Part shown: positions 19,155 to 27,850 of the stretch, in pieces
Layout of the letters: every line of letters begins with the position of its first letter
Position numbering within the stretch: position 1 is the stretch's first letter
Assembly: GCA_029261835.1 (NCBI GenBank)
Contig: JAJDAO010000031.1
Location: 1 to 64,000, forward strand
Length of the DNA: 64,000 bases
DNA from: Deltaproteobacteria bacterium
GTDB lineage: Bacteria > Myxococcota_A > UBA9160 > UBA4427
Reading direction: 5' to 3'
Notes under the pieces: model-generated
Told to the model about the DNA's origin: nothing
Seen by the model: the letters and a program-made list of their open reading frames with translations, nothing else
Databases searched by the model: none
Position numbers and translations under genes: made by a program

Positions 19155-20029
19155 ACATGAACGAAGACGGAATCGAAGGCGCCTTGCGCCACGTCACGGA
19201 ACTCGCTCAAAGCGCGCACGAGCCGAGCGTGACCGTTTGCCCGCAGCTCGAACGCGTGTTCGTTGCGCATAACGGCGAGATGACGTCGCACGAGATCGCG
19301 CCACCGAGGAAGCTCATCGAGCTTCACGGGTTGCGCGACATCATCGCGATCGCTGTTCAGCACAAAGGTAGTTCGCCGGAGGTCTACCACGAAGGAGTCG
19401 ACGACCACTTCGCGCCTGAGTCCGGCGCCGTTTTTGATGGTGGCGCAGTGCGCGTGATCATGAACAGCGAAACGCGCCTCGACCGAGCGAAGATGCAGCT
19501 CCGCCCGAGCCAACTGTTCATGCGCGTTCTGCACATGCACTACAGCCCGAAGACCATGAATGTCGACGAGGCGGTTCGATTGCTGCGCTTCGAGCTTCCT
19601 GTCGCCGGCGTTGACGCGCTCGCGACCTCGCTGCGCAAGATCACGTTCAAGACGACGGCCGAGGTCGAGCAGGGCGCATCGCACGGCTCTTCGACATTCG
19701 GCGAGCGCCTTGAGCGTCTGGTATCGAACGCTGCCGAGGTTCCCGAGTCGATGGAGATCAGCATCCCGGTCTACGCGAACGATCACGAGATCCGCGAACT
19801 CTCGACGGTCAAGCTGAAGCTAGGCGTCTTCCTCGACATGGAGCGCAAGGGCATTCAGATCATGCCGCTTGCCGACGAGATCGACCTCGCGAACGCTGAA
19901 GTTCAAGCTCGGATCGGAGAACACCTTGTCTCCGAGATCGTCAAGTCTGGCGCAGCGGATTCGGTCTCTGTGTTCCATGGCAGCCCGTCGGGTGCTAACT
20001 TCATGAACCCCGACGCGAGGCTTCGCTGA
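19151..20029 (+). CDS. DUF2303-like phage protein (tentative)
   Basis: 292 aa; overall layout of DUF2303 proteins; couples to the upstream gene. Confidence 0.45.
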   Translation: MNMNEDGIEGALRHVTELAQSAHEPSVTVCPQLERVFVAHNGEMTSHEIAPPRKLIELHGLRDIIAIAVQHKGSSPEVYHEGVDDHFAPESGAVFDGGAVRVIMNSETRLDRAKMQLRPSQLFMRVLHMHYSPKTMNVDEAVRLLRFELPVAGVDALATSLRKITFKTTAEVEQGASHGSSTFGERLERLVSNAAEVPESMEISIPVYANDHEIRELSTVKLKLGVFLDMERKGIQIMPLADEIDLANAEVQARIGEHLVSEIVKSGAADSVSVFHGSPSGANFMNPDARLR

Positions 20030-20067
20030 GCGCCGGATCTCCTGTACCGCCAGACAGCACCGCCACC

Positions 20068-20103
20068 GACGAGCCGCGCAGCGATGCGCGGCTCGTCTTT
20101 TTT
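20068..20103 (+). terminator. Rho-independent terminator
   Basis: GACGAGCCGCGCA-GCGA-TGCGCGGCTCGTC-TTTTTT. Confidence 0.9.
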
Positions 20104-20109
20104 GACTGC

Positions 20110-20658
20110 ATGCCGAAGACCTGTAAGCTCATCGACATGGAACGATCGACTCAGACTTTCTTCGTGCTCTCGACGGTTCGCTCGCGCTCGGCGTGGGTTT
20201 CGAACTTCCTGACGACGCCGACAACGTGGTGCGGTCACGACTGCCTCGCGGAGACCGGCGGATCGTTTCGGCCGCCCGAGGCCTTCTTCCATGCTGGTGC
20301 TGTTGGAAGCGATGTCACGGCCTACGCGGAGCAGCTCGAAGCCAAGCATCCACGAGCCAGGTTCGCCGCTCTCGTTCGAGAGCCCGCTTCGATCGCCCGC
20401 TCGCTGACGCTACTCGGACTTTCCATCGACGAAGAGCGCGTCGCCGAGCAGCACGCCAAGATTCTCCGCTTCGCTGATGACCGGGATTGCCCGGTCTTTC
20501 GCTTCGAAGACACGACGTTCGAGAGCATGCAGCGCCTTTGGTGGCATTGCGTGCCCGGCATGCCGCTCTCAGAGGCGCGCTTGCGCCTGCTGATCGACTT
20601 CAACGTTCAAGCCGATGCATCGGCCTACGCAGGGCGCGTGCGGATGCGCGACGTCTGA
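20110..20658 (+). CDS. Sulfotransferase-like protein
   Basis: FFVLSTVRSRSAWVSNFLT resembles the PAPS-binding loop; AALVREPASIARSL resembles the 3'-phosphate motif; start could be 20137. Confidence 0.55.
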   Translation: MPKTCKLIDMERSTQTFFVLSTVRSRSAWVSNFLTTPTTWCGHDCLAETGGSFRPPEAFFHAGAVGSDVTAYAEQLEAKHPRARFAALVREPASIARSLTLLGLSIDEERVAEQHAKILRFADDRDCPVFRFEDTTFESMQRLWWHCVPGMPLSEARLRLLIDFNVQADASAYAGRVRMRDV

Positions 20659-21065
20659 TGGCTGCCCAAGACAGACGGCTTCCGGCCGCTCGCCTGAGAG
20701 CCGACCTGTCGTCCTGTGACGCGGCTCCCGGCTTCATGGCGTTCTGCTCCCTCGTGAACTCCAGGATCGCCGCAGGCGACAGCCTGAGCGCCTACCGCAT
20801 GCTCTGCTCGATCGGAGCCGAGCCCGGCGTCGCTCACGCCATCCTCGAAGGATGGCCGACGAGGTCGAGTCGGCGCCTCGGCCCGGACGTGATCCGGCGC
20901 TGCGATCCGCTGCTCGGCTCGATCACGCTTGTTCAGGAAGCGGCGCTGCTCCTGTCGCACCACGCTCCGAGGTTCAGGCAGCAAGACTGGCCTGCGTCGA
21001 TCGCTGTCGCGACACGGGCCGCCGCAGGCGAAGAGGGCAAGATCCCGAAGAGATCGTCGAAGTAG
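20658..21065 (+). CDS. Hypothetical protein
   Basis: ATG 20658 overlaps the upstream TGA; in frame with track ORF 20487..21065. Confidence 0.5.
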   Translation: MAAQDRRLPAARLRADLSSCDAAPGFMAFCSLVNSRIAAGDSLSAYRMLCSIGAEPGVAHAILEGWPTRSSRRLGPDVIRRCDPLLGSITLVQEAALLLSHHAPRFRQQDWPASIAVATRAAAGEEGKIPKRSSK

Positions 21066-21068
21066 CTG

Positions 21069-21145
21069 GAAAAAAATCAAAGTCTGCTCATGTTGGCTTG
21101 CCGAGCTTCCGAAGAGGTAGTTACCTCAGAACGGAGAACCAAGCC
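21069..21145 (+). repeat. Start-associated leader element, copy 1
   Basis: CTCATGT-N15-CCGAAGAGG-TAGTTACCTC-AGAACGGAGA upstream of ATG 21146. Confidence 0.75.
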
Positions 21146-21340
21146 ATGAACGACACGATCACAAGCTACGCACTCGACGCAAGCCAGCTCCCCGGCGCGA
21201 TCGACTCACTCGGGACGATCTTCGGCGTTGCCGCCGTTTCGCTCTTCCTCGTCGGAGACTTGATCTTCAACGGCGGTCAGCTCACGGCCGGTCCGCTGCT
21301 TCGCCTTTCGAGAAGCATCAAGGCGAGGGCGGCGCGATGA
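21146..21340 (+). CDS. Small membrane protein
   Basis: MNDTITSYALD...FGVAAVSLFLVGDLIFNGG; SD in the leader element. Confidence 0.6.
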   Translation: MNDTITSYALDASQLPGAIDSLGTIFGVAAVSLFLVGDLIFNGGQLTAGPLLRLSRSIKARAAR

Positions 21341-21594
21341 CTATCTATTCAAGATTCGGATGCGAGATCGAGATCGTCCGAACTGCGTGCATTGCCGATG
21401 TCCGACATCTCGACGGCCGGGCGCCAGACACGTTCGACAGGGAGTCAGTTTCGCGAGGCGCATACGTCGTTGCCAAGCGCGTCGAAGATGACGAAGAGTC
21501 CCTGCAGAACATTTGCTATCTCAGGGCCGACGACGGCATGCGCGAGATCGCCGATGCGATCGAGATCGCTGACGGCAAGGCGGCGCAGTCATGA
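21337..21594 (+). CDS. Hypothetical protein
   Basis: 85 aa, overlaps both neighbours as in a phage operon. Confidence 0.45.
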   Translation: MTIYSRFGCEIEIVRTACIADVRHLDGRAPDTFDRESVSRGAYVVAKRVEDDEESLQNICYLRADDGMREIADAIEIADGKAAQS

Positions 21595-22505
21595 TGCGCG
21601 CCGTCGATCTCTTCGCAGGCGCCGGCGGCTTCACGAGCGGCGCGAAGGCCGCAGGCATCGACGTGGTCTTCGCCGCGAACCATTGGATGGACGCGGTCGA
21701 AGCACACGAGCGCGCGCACCCCGACGTCGAGCACGACTGCCAAGACCTGCGGCAGTTCGACTGGTCGACCTTGCCAGACTTCGAAGTGCTGCTCGCGTCG
21801 CCTGAATGCAAGGGCCACACAAAAGCGAAGGGTAAGGAGCGCAAGCACCACGACGCGAGCCGTGCGACATCGTGGGCAGTGATCGACTGCGCCGAGACGT
21901 GCCGGCCGCCGCTCGTCGTCGTCGAGAACGTGCCCGAGTTCCTCGACTGGGAACTCTTCCCGAGCTGGGCCGACGCGATGCGCCGGCTTGGCTACACGCT
22001 GTCGCCGCACATCTTCGACAGCGCCGATGTCGGAGTTCCTCAGAACCGCGTGCGCATGTTCCTGATCGGATCACTCGACGGCGAAGTCGAGATCGAGGCG
22101 CCGCACGTCGAGCACGTCAGCGTGCGCAGCGTGCTCGACCTCGACAACGTCGGCGGGCCTGTCTACACCGAACGTCGGGCCGCGAACACGATCAGCCGTC
22201 ACGAAGCCGGCAGGCGCAATGTGGGCGACATCTTCCTCGCGCCCTTCTACGGAGCGGGCTCGGGCAAGACCGGCCGCAGCATCGACCGTCCATGCGGGAC
22301 GCTCACGACGAAGGCGCGATGGTCGCTCCATAACGGCGATTCGATGCGAATGCTGACGACCGAAGAGACGCTCGCGATCGGCGGATTCCCGGCGAGCTAC
22401 CTCGACGGCCTAGATAACTGGACGAAGGCGAACACGATGATCGGAAACGCCGTGACTCCCGCCATGGGCGAACACGTCTGTTCGAATCTTCCTGAAGTTA
22501 GGTAG
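21591..22505 (+). CDS. DNA (cytosine-5) methyltransferase
   Basis: VDLFAGAGGF (I), SPECKGHT (IV, P-x-C), VVENVPEF (VI), VGVPQNRVRMFLIG (VIII), MIGNAVTPAMGEHV (X). Confidence 0.9.
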   Translation: MMRAVDLFAGAGGFTSGAKAAGIDVVFAANHWMDAVEAHERAHPDVEHDCQDLRQFDWSTLPDFEVLLASPECKGHTKAKGKERKHHDASRATSWAVIDCAETCRPPLVVVENVPEFLDWELFPSWADAMRRLGYTLSPHIFDSADVGVPQNRVRMFLIGSLDGEVEIEAPHVEHVSVRSVLDLDNVGGPVYTERRAANTISRHEAGRRNVGDIFLAPFYGAGSGKTGRSIDRPCGTLTTKARWSLHNGDSMRMLTTEETLAIGGFPASYLDGLDNWTKANTMIGNAVTPAMGEHVCSNLPEVR

Positions 22506-22579
22506 GCCCAAACGTCGAGCAAGGGGACACATAAGAAGCAAGGCCAGCAGCCCGAAGCCTCTCTCCCAAGGAAAGAACG

Positions 22580-22789
22580 ATGAGCACTGAAAAGAATCAC
22601 GACCTATCGCCCGCAGAAGAGCGCGCGATCAATGACCTGCGTACTGCGACACGAAAGGTCTACGCGGCGTTCAGCCGCAACGATCTGCATCTCAGCGCTG
22701 AAGAGCTTCTTCGGAAAGTGAACGAGACGACAGCCATGTTCGACCTTCTCGCCGGCACGTCGCATAAGCCGCTCTCGGAGAACTTCTGA
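22580..22789 (+). CDS. Hypothetical small protein
   Basis: 69 aa with SD GGAAAG upstream. Confidence 0.5.
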   Translation: MSTEKNHDLSPAEERAINDLRTATRKVYAAFSRNDLHLSAEELLRKVNETTAMFDLLAGTSHKPLSENF

Positions 22790-22790
22790 C

Positions 22791-23693
22791 ATGCCACGCA
22801 TTTGCTACGTCGGAAAGAGCTTCCGCCCCGACTCTCTGAGGATCATCGAACAGGCGAACGTGATTGTCGATGAATATGACGCGCAAGGGTTCACGCTCAC
22901 GCTTCGCCAGCTCTACTATCAGTTCGTCTCGCGCGACCTGATCCCCAACACGCAGCGCAGCTACAAGCGACTCGGAAGCATCATCTCCGACGCGCGGCTC
23001 GCCGGAATGATCGACTGGGAGCAGATCACAGACAGAACGCGTAACGTTCAGGCTCAGTCGCACTGGGACGACCCGTCGAGCATCATCGCAAGCGCGGCGC
23101 GCAGCTACGGCATCGACCTTTGGCAGAGCCAAGATCGGCGCGTCGAAGTCTGGATCGAAAAGGATGCGCTCGCCGGCGTGATCGAAAACGTCTGCGCGGA
23201 GTGGGACGTCTCCTACCTGTCTTGTCGCGGCTACGTTTCGCAGTCCGAAATGTGGGTAGGCGCGCAGCGTTTCAAGGTCTACGACGACGCCGGTCAGCGG
23301 CCCGTCGTGATCCACCTTGGCGACCACGATCCGAGCGGGATCGACATGACGCGCGACATCCAAGACCGGCTGCGCATGCTCAGCGGAACCGACGTCGAAG
23401 TGCGTCGCATCGCGCTGAGCCGCGCGCAAGTCGATCAGTATGGATGCCCTCCGAACCCTGCGAAGCTGACCGACTCGCGCGCCGGAGACTACGTCGAAGA
23501 GCACGGCTTCAGCTCTTGGGAGCTTGACGCGCTCAGCCCACCGACCCTCGTCGAGCTGATCGACACCGAGATCGATTCGATCGTCGATCACGGGCTGTTC
23601 GAAGAGATTCGAACTCAGCAAGAATCCGAGCGTGAAACGCTGAAGGCGATCTCGGATCAATATGAGCGCGTCGTCGAAAACCTCGAGTCTTGA
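22791..23693 (+). CDS. Toprim-domain protein resembling TopoVI-A/Spo11 catalytic region
   Basis: VWIEKDAL...VVIHLGDHDPSGIDMT (E...DxDPSG Toprim-like); N-terminal winged-helix-like RQLYYQFVSRDL. Confidence 0.6.
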   Translation: MPRICYVGKSFRPDSLRIIEQANVIVDEYDAQGFTLTLRQLYYQFVSRDLIPNTQRSYKRLGSIISDARLAGMIDWEQITDRTRNVQAQSHWDDPSSIIASAARSYGIDLWQSQDRRVEVWIEKDALAGVIENVCAEWDVSYLSCRGYVSQSEMWVGAQRFKVYDDAGQRPVVIHLGDHDPSGIDMTRDIQDRLRMLSGTDVEVRRIALSRAQVDQYGCPPNPAKLTDSRAGDYVEEHGFSSWELDALSPPTLVELIDTEIDSIVDHGLFEEIRTQQESERETLKAISDQYERVVENLES

Positions 23694-23715
23694 GACTTTT
23701 TATTTCTCCGTGAAA

Positions 23716-23785
23716 TCGGCAGGCCGGCTCAAGTCCAACGGGCCGGTCTGCCGAAGAGGCTGGTAACCCAACGGAGAATAGAACC
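23716..23785 (+). repeat. Start-associated leader element, copy 2
   Basis: GGCAGGCCGG/CCGGTCTGCC stem around CTCAAGTCC, then CCGAAGAGGCTGGTAACCCAACGGAGA and ATG 23786. Confidence 0.85.
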
Positions 23786-24088
23786 ATGAAGACGAAGCCG
23801 AACACGATCAGCGAACGCGACTACAAATGGAAGATAGAGCCAAGCGCTCAGTGGACGATCTTCTCGCCGGAAGGCGATCGCATCGGCCAGATCGATGCAG
23901 TTTATGAGCAGAGCTATGTCTCCGGCTCGTCGCGCAGCACGACTTACAAGATTGATTCCTACGAGGTCTCTGTTCGCGGCTTCGACGGTGACGCGATTTT
24001 CGCCGTCGTCGAGCACGGAGACAGCGCGCGCAAGGCATTGGCTGCCGCGAAGAGATTTGCGCGCGACCTTCACGGTCGCGACCAATGA
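23786..24088 (+). CDS. Hypothetical protein
   Basis: 100 aa preceded by leader element. Confidence 0.6.
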   Translation: MKTKPNTISERDYKWKIEPSAQWTIFSPEGDRIGQIDAVYEQSYVSGSSRSTTYKIDSYEVSVRGFDGDAIFAVVEHGDSARKALAAAKRFARDLHGRDQ

Positions 24089-24996
24089 ATATCAAAGCGG
24101 TTGACCTCTTCGCCGGAGCAGGCGGCTTCACCGAAGGCGCGCAGCGCGCGGGCGTCGACGTGATCTTCGCTGCGAATCACTGGCCCGTGTCAGTGGATGC
24201 GCACGAAGCGAACCATCCCGGCGTCGAGCATGAATGCCAGGACTTGCGTCAGTTCGACTTCGAGTCACTGCCCGACTTCGACATGCTTCTCGCGTCGCCG
24301 GCGTGTCAGGGACACAGTACGGCCGGCCAGGGCAGCGACAGCGCGAGGGCCGCGAAGAAGCACGAGGCCGACCGCAACACGGCGCTTGCCGTGATCGAGT
24401 GCGCAGACAAGAAGCGCCCCGAGACAATCCTCGTCGAGAACGTCCCGCGCTTCGCCAAGTGGGAGCTGTTCGACTGGTGGTGCGACGGACTGCGCGTGCT
24501 TGGCTACCACGTCACGAGCACGCTTGTCGATGCCGCTGACCTCGGCGTTCCGCAGAACCGCAAGCGCATCGTCGTAGCGGCGTCGCTGAAGGCGCCGGTC
24601 GAGTTCGAGGCGCCGAAGAGCGAGCGCAAGCCATTCTCTTCGGTGCTGCTCGACATTGACGAAGGATGGACGTCGATCAAAGCCAAGAGCGCGAACATCC
24701 GCAAGCGCATCGACACGGGCCGCGAGAAGCACGGCGATCGCTTCCTGACTCAGTATGTGACGAAGCATCCGGGGCGCAGTCTCGATCGCCCGATCGGAAC
24801 GATCACGACTGCGCCGTCTCACTGGCATCTCGTCGACGGCCAGCAGATGCGCTCGATCACGACGGCCGAGCTGCTCGCTGCGCAGGACTTCCGACCCGAC
24901 TACATCATTCCCGACAACGTCGCCCTTGCGACGCGCCTGATCGGAAACGCGATCCCTCCGGCGCTCGCTAAGTGGGCCATCGAACAGGCTGCCTGA
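24085..24996 (+). CDS. DNA (cytosine-5) methyltransferase, paralog of 21591..22505
   Basis: VDLFAGAGGF, SPACQGHS, LVENVPRF, LGVPQNRKRIVV, LIGNAIPPALAKW motifs. Confidence 0.9.
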   Translation: MNIKAVDLFAGAGGFTEGAQRAGVDVIFAANHWPVSVDAHEANHPGVEHECQDLRQFDFESLPDFDMLLASPACQGHSTAGQGSDSARAAKKHEADRNTALAVIECADKKRPETILVENVPRFAKWELFDWWCDGLRVLGYHVTSTLVDAADLGVPQNRKRIVVAASLKAPVEFEAPKSERKPFSSVLLDIDEGWTSIKAKSANIRKRIDTGREKHGDRFLTQYVTKHPGRSLDRPIGTITTAPSHWHLVDGQQMRSITTAELLAAQDFRPDYIIPDNVALATRLIGNAIPPALAKWAIEQAA

Positions 24997-25070
24997 TTTT
25001 TTTCAAAGTCGCCTCATGTCGCGGGCTCAGGCTTCCGAAGAGGTATGTAACCCCGAACGGAGACTGAACC
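24997..25070 (+). repeat. Start-associated leader element, copy 3
   Basis: CTCATGT-N15-CCGAAGAGGTATGTAACCCCGAACGGAGA upstream of ATG 25071. Confidence 0.8.
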
Positions 25071-25568
25071 ATGAACGACCGCACCAAGACCGCCGCCCAA
25101 GCCATCCGCGCCGCGCTGAAGAGCGAGCTTTCCGCAAACTCGAAGAAGGTCAGCGTTCGCATCGATCGCTACTCGATGGGAAGCGCAATCCATGTCGAGA
25201 TCAAAGATGCGAGCATGAAGTTCGCCGAGGTTCATGCGATTGCCTCTGCGTACGAAGAGGTCCGTCGCTGCGAGATCAGCGGCGACATCCTGAGCGGCGG
25301 CAACATGTACGTTTCTGTCGGCTGGAGCCATGGCGCACGCGGCGAGAGGGCGGCGCGTCACGTCGACGCCGTAAAGGAAGCGATGCAGGGAGCCGGCGCG
25401 CACGGCGGCTTCTACGACGTCAGTAGCGCGCGCGGCGTATCGGTCGTGACCGACGGCGTCGGCGGCTTCCAGCTCTTCAAGGGCGGCGCCGCCGGCATGC
25501 ATGTGAACACGGCCGAGACGGCCGCCGCGATCGTTGCCGACTACGTCGACGAACTCGCCGCAGCTTGA
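25071..25568 (+). CDS. Hypothetical protein
   Basis: 165 aa preceded by leader element. Confidence 0.6.
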   Translation: MNDRTKTAAQAIRAALKSELSANSKKVSVRIDRYSMGSAIHVEIKDASMKFAEVHAIASAYEEVRRCEISGDILSGGNMYVSVGWSHGARGERAARHVDAVKEAMQGAGAHGGFYDVSSARGVSVVTDGVGGFQLFKGGAAGMHVNTAETAAAIVADYVDELAAA

Positions 25569-25639
25569 ACGCCAGCGCGCGACCGCCGAGCCTCGCAAGA
25601 GTGCTCGGCGGTCGCGCAGCCATAGAGAGACGGCATACA

Positions 25640-25852
25640 ATGATCGCGCAACCCTACACAGAGCCAAAGACGCCAGTCGACGAAGCCTTCGAGGCCGCCC
25701 GCAACGGAAGCGCGGCATCGATGATCGAGTGGCGTGAGCACTTCATCCGCGAAGCGCGCGACAGAGGCCTTTCGAAAGAAACGCGAGCGTTTGCCGCGAC
25801 CTTTGTGCGCAACCTGACTCCGTGGGGCAGGACTCGCGGGTTCTGGCGCTGA
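25640..25852 (+). CDS. Hypothetical protein
   Basis: Internal ATG 25640 of track ORF 25565..25852. Confidence 0.4.
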   Translation: MIAQPYTEPKTPVDEAFEAARNGSAASMIEWREHFIREARDRGLSKETRAFAATFVRNLTPWGRTRGFWR

Positions 25853-25864
25853 AAGGCTTTTCGC

Positions 25865-25896
25865 TTGGATTTTATTCGCGATCGCCGTTAGCATCT
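25865..25896 (+). promoter_or_regulatory. Putative sigma70-type promoter
   Basis: TTGGAT-N18-TAGCAT with ATTTTATTCG spacer motif. Confidence 0.45.
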
Positions 25897-25924
25897 TCCG
25901 TCCCAACCCAACGGAGATGAACAC

Positions 25925-26176
25925 ATGGCGGAAGCCACGAAGACCGGCGGCAAGCCGGCAGAAGGAGAGGCCAAGGGCGGCAAGCCTGCGGCCAGCAAGC
26001 CACGCAAGGAAAATCGACCCGCGCACGTCATCGTCGCCGAGAAGATCAGCAGCATGGGCCTCGACGCGCTCGACGGCCTCGCCGCTGAGCTGGTGAAGAA
26101 CTCGCCGCGCGGCGCGAAGTTCCTGCATGACTCGATCGCGGAGGCTGCGCAGGCCGCCGAGCGACCGAGCGCCTGA
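25925..26176 (+). CDS. Lys/Ala-rich small protein
   Basis: SD AACGGAGA then ATG; basic low-complexity N terminus. Confidence 0.55.
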   Translation: MAEATKTGGKPAEGEAKGGKPAASKPRKENRPAHVIVAEKISSMGLDALDGLAAELVKNSPRGAKFLHDSIAEAAQAAERPSA

Positions 26177-26180
26177 CGGC

Positions 26181-26453
26181 ATGGGCATTCTCGACAGCGG
26201 CGTGACCGTGGGCTTGCTGGCTTGCGTGATCGTCGCTGTCGTTTTCTGCCTAGCGCGCTGGCTCGGGTGCCTGAAGGGCCGCCATCGCTGGCGATCGTTT
26301 GCGCAAGAGCATGGCGCCGACATCCCGGAGCGGTTCATTCCAGAGGAAGACTCGGACGACCTGCGGCGCGAAGAGCTTCTTCGCGAGTACACGCGCCTTC
26401 GCTGCCGGCGCTGCCGCGCCACCATGGACTACGATCAGGAGAGAGCAAGGTGA
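26181..26453 (+). CDS. Small membrane protein with CxxC pair
   Basis: ATG 26181; TM VGLLACVIVAVVFCLARWL then LRCRRCRA. Confidence 0.5.
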   Translation: MGILDSGVTVGLLACVIVAVVFCLARWLGCLKGRHRWRSFAQEHGADIPERFIPEEDSDDLRREELLREYTRLRCRRCRATMDYDQERAR

Positions 26454-26602
26454 GCAACTTCCACAAGCGCGAGGTTCTTCGCGAACTCGTGAGCGCCCTC
26501 CGTGATTACGAACGCGATACCGGCGAAAAGGTGACGTCGGTCAAGGCCGAGCGCGTAAGCGACGGCGCGCAGTGGTCGATCAAGATTGAAATCGAAACCT
26601 GA
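26450..26602 (+). CDS. Hypothetical small protein
   Basis: GTG 26450 overlapping the upstream stop; SD GGAGAG. Confidence 0.45.
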   Translation: MSNFHKREVLRELVSALRDYERDTGEKVTSVKAERVSDGAQWSIKIEIET

Positions 26603-26659
26603 AGCTAGGCGACATGCCGCGCACGCGGCGGCGCCTGCAGCCCCCAGAGAGATAACGTC

Positions 26660-27106
26660 ATGAAGATTCACATCGCAGCGCTTCTCATCCCTCTCGCCCT
26701 GCTCGTCGGCTGCGTCGGCTGCTCGGGCAGCACGGCGCGCGACGAAGTGCTTGCGCCTGTCGTCATGGACGCGGCACAAGACGTCTTCGACCTCGCCTAT
26801 GTCGGCGTCGAAGGCTGGGATCACGAGCCCGGATCGGGCGGCGCGACAGAGGCCTACAACCGAATCGAGACCTTTCGCGCAAAACTCGAGACTCGCACCT
26901 ACACTGAAGCTGAGATGGCGGCGGACGCCGGCTACCTTCGCGAGTGGGCGCGTCGCGGCGTCGAGGTGCGCATCGCTGCCGGCGAGATAGGCCCCGGCGT
27001 CGCGAAGTCACTGAACGAACGAACAGACCGGCTTTACGATGCGCTGCTCGTGTTGGTCGGCGCGCAGCCGGTCCCCTTGAAGGAGATCCAAAACGATGAA
27101 GACTGA
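26660..27106 (+). CDS. Putative lipoprotein
   Basis: MKIHIAALLIPLALLVGC signal peptide plus lipobox LLVGC. Confidence 0.65.
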   Translation: MKIHIAALLIPLALLVGCVGCSGSTARDEVLAPVVMDAAQDVFDLAYVGVEGWDHEPGSGGATEAYNRIETFRAKLETRTYTEAEMAADAGYLREWARRGVEVRIAAGEIGPGVAKSLNERTDRLYDALLVLVGAQPVPLKEIQNDED

Positions 27107-27473
27107 GTTCCTGAACCTGCTCGCGCGAACTGTCTCGGAGATCGGTGCGCAGGCTGACGTCGAGAAGCTCGAAGGCGTCGCGGCCTACGCGGCCGAGCGC
27201 GCAGCGCACCTTGCGACCATCGTACACGAGCCAGGTTTCGAAGACGCCGTCGACGCGGAGCGCGATGCAGTCGCCCTGAAGGCGGCGCAGGCGATCACCG
27301 AAGCCGCCGACGGCGCAGACGCAGCGATCCGCGCGCGGATCGTCGGGCTCGTTCATGGCGCCCTGTCGCTCGGCGCGCGCGCGCTGGTGCTCGGTCTGCC
27401 GGCCGGCGCTGACAGCTCCGACGCCGATGGCAGCGCCGGCGACAACGACGGAGGCCAAACGAAGGGCGGGTAA
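27096..27473 (+). CDS. Hypothetical protein
   Basis: 125 aa overlapping the upstream gene, Ala-rich. Confidence 0.5.
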   Translation: MKTEFLNLLARTVSEIGAQADVEKLEGVAAYAAERAAHLATIVHEPGFEDAVDAERDAVALKAAQAITEAADGADAAIRARIVGLVHGALSLGARALVLGLPAGADSSDADGSAGDNDGGQTKGG

Positions 27474-27530
27474 TCGTCCGGTGAGGAACGTCGCGCTCGA
27501 CCGGGAGAGACGGCGCGACGTGATCAAACT

Positions 27531-27569
27531 GCCGACTCCGAGGGCATCGCCTTCGGAGTCGGCTTTTTT
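27531..27569 (+). terminator. Rho-independent terminator
   Basis: GCCGACTCCGA-AGGGCATCGCCT-TCGGAGTCGGC-TTTTTT. Confidence 0.92.
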
Positions 27570-27572
27570 GGG

Positions 27573-27601
27573 TTTGCATTTATTCGAGACCGAGATACTG
27601 T
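27573..27601 (+). promoter_or_regulatory. Putative sigma70-type promoter
   Basis: TTTGCA-N17-TACTGT with CATTTATTCG motif. Confidence 0.5.
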
Positions 27602-27607
27602 TCGTTC

Positions 27608-27778
27608 GTTCGCGGCGAGCGTCCGCTCGCTGCCTTGAGACTCCCCGTCTACCGCGTGTCCCCGCGAATCGGCGCTTTCGGGGCTCGTCGCGAACACTTC
27701 AAACGCATGCGCCCTCGCGGGAGGGCGGAGAGCTTCAAGGGTCAGCGCGTCGCCTTCGGGCGGCGCGCTGTTTTCGTT
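27608..27778 (+). ncRNA. Candidate phage small RNA (promoter-to-terminator unit without a convincing ORF)
   Basis: Bounded by putative promoter 27573-27601 and terminator 27743-27778; internal GC hairpins (CCCCG...CGGGG; CGCCCTC...GAGGGCG). Confidence 0.4.
27743..27778 (+). terminator. Rho-independent terminator with UUCG tetraloop
   Basis: CAGCGCGTCGCC-TTCG-GGCGGCGCGCTG-TTTTCGTT. Confidence 0.85.
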
Positions 27779-27785
27779 TGAATGG

Positions 27786-27814
27786 TTTCATTTTGTTCGC
27801 GCCTCGATTACGAT
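27786..27814 (+). promoter_or_regulatory. Putative sigma70-type promoter
   Basis: TTTCAT-N17-TACGAT with GTTCG spacer motif; upstream of recombination operon. Confidence 0.5.
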
Positions 27815-27850
27815 GCTCGGTCCAATCTGGCAATCAGGAGATGCGAGAAA

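Noticed and set aside
25541-26425. 294-aa minus-strand ORF
   Set aside because: Overlaps several consistent + strand genes; composition typical of antisense translation in high-GC DNA
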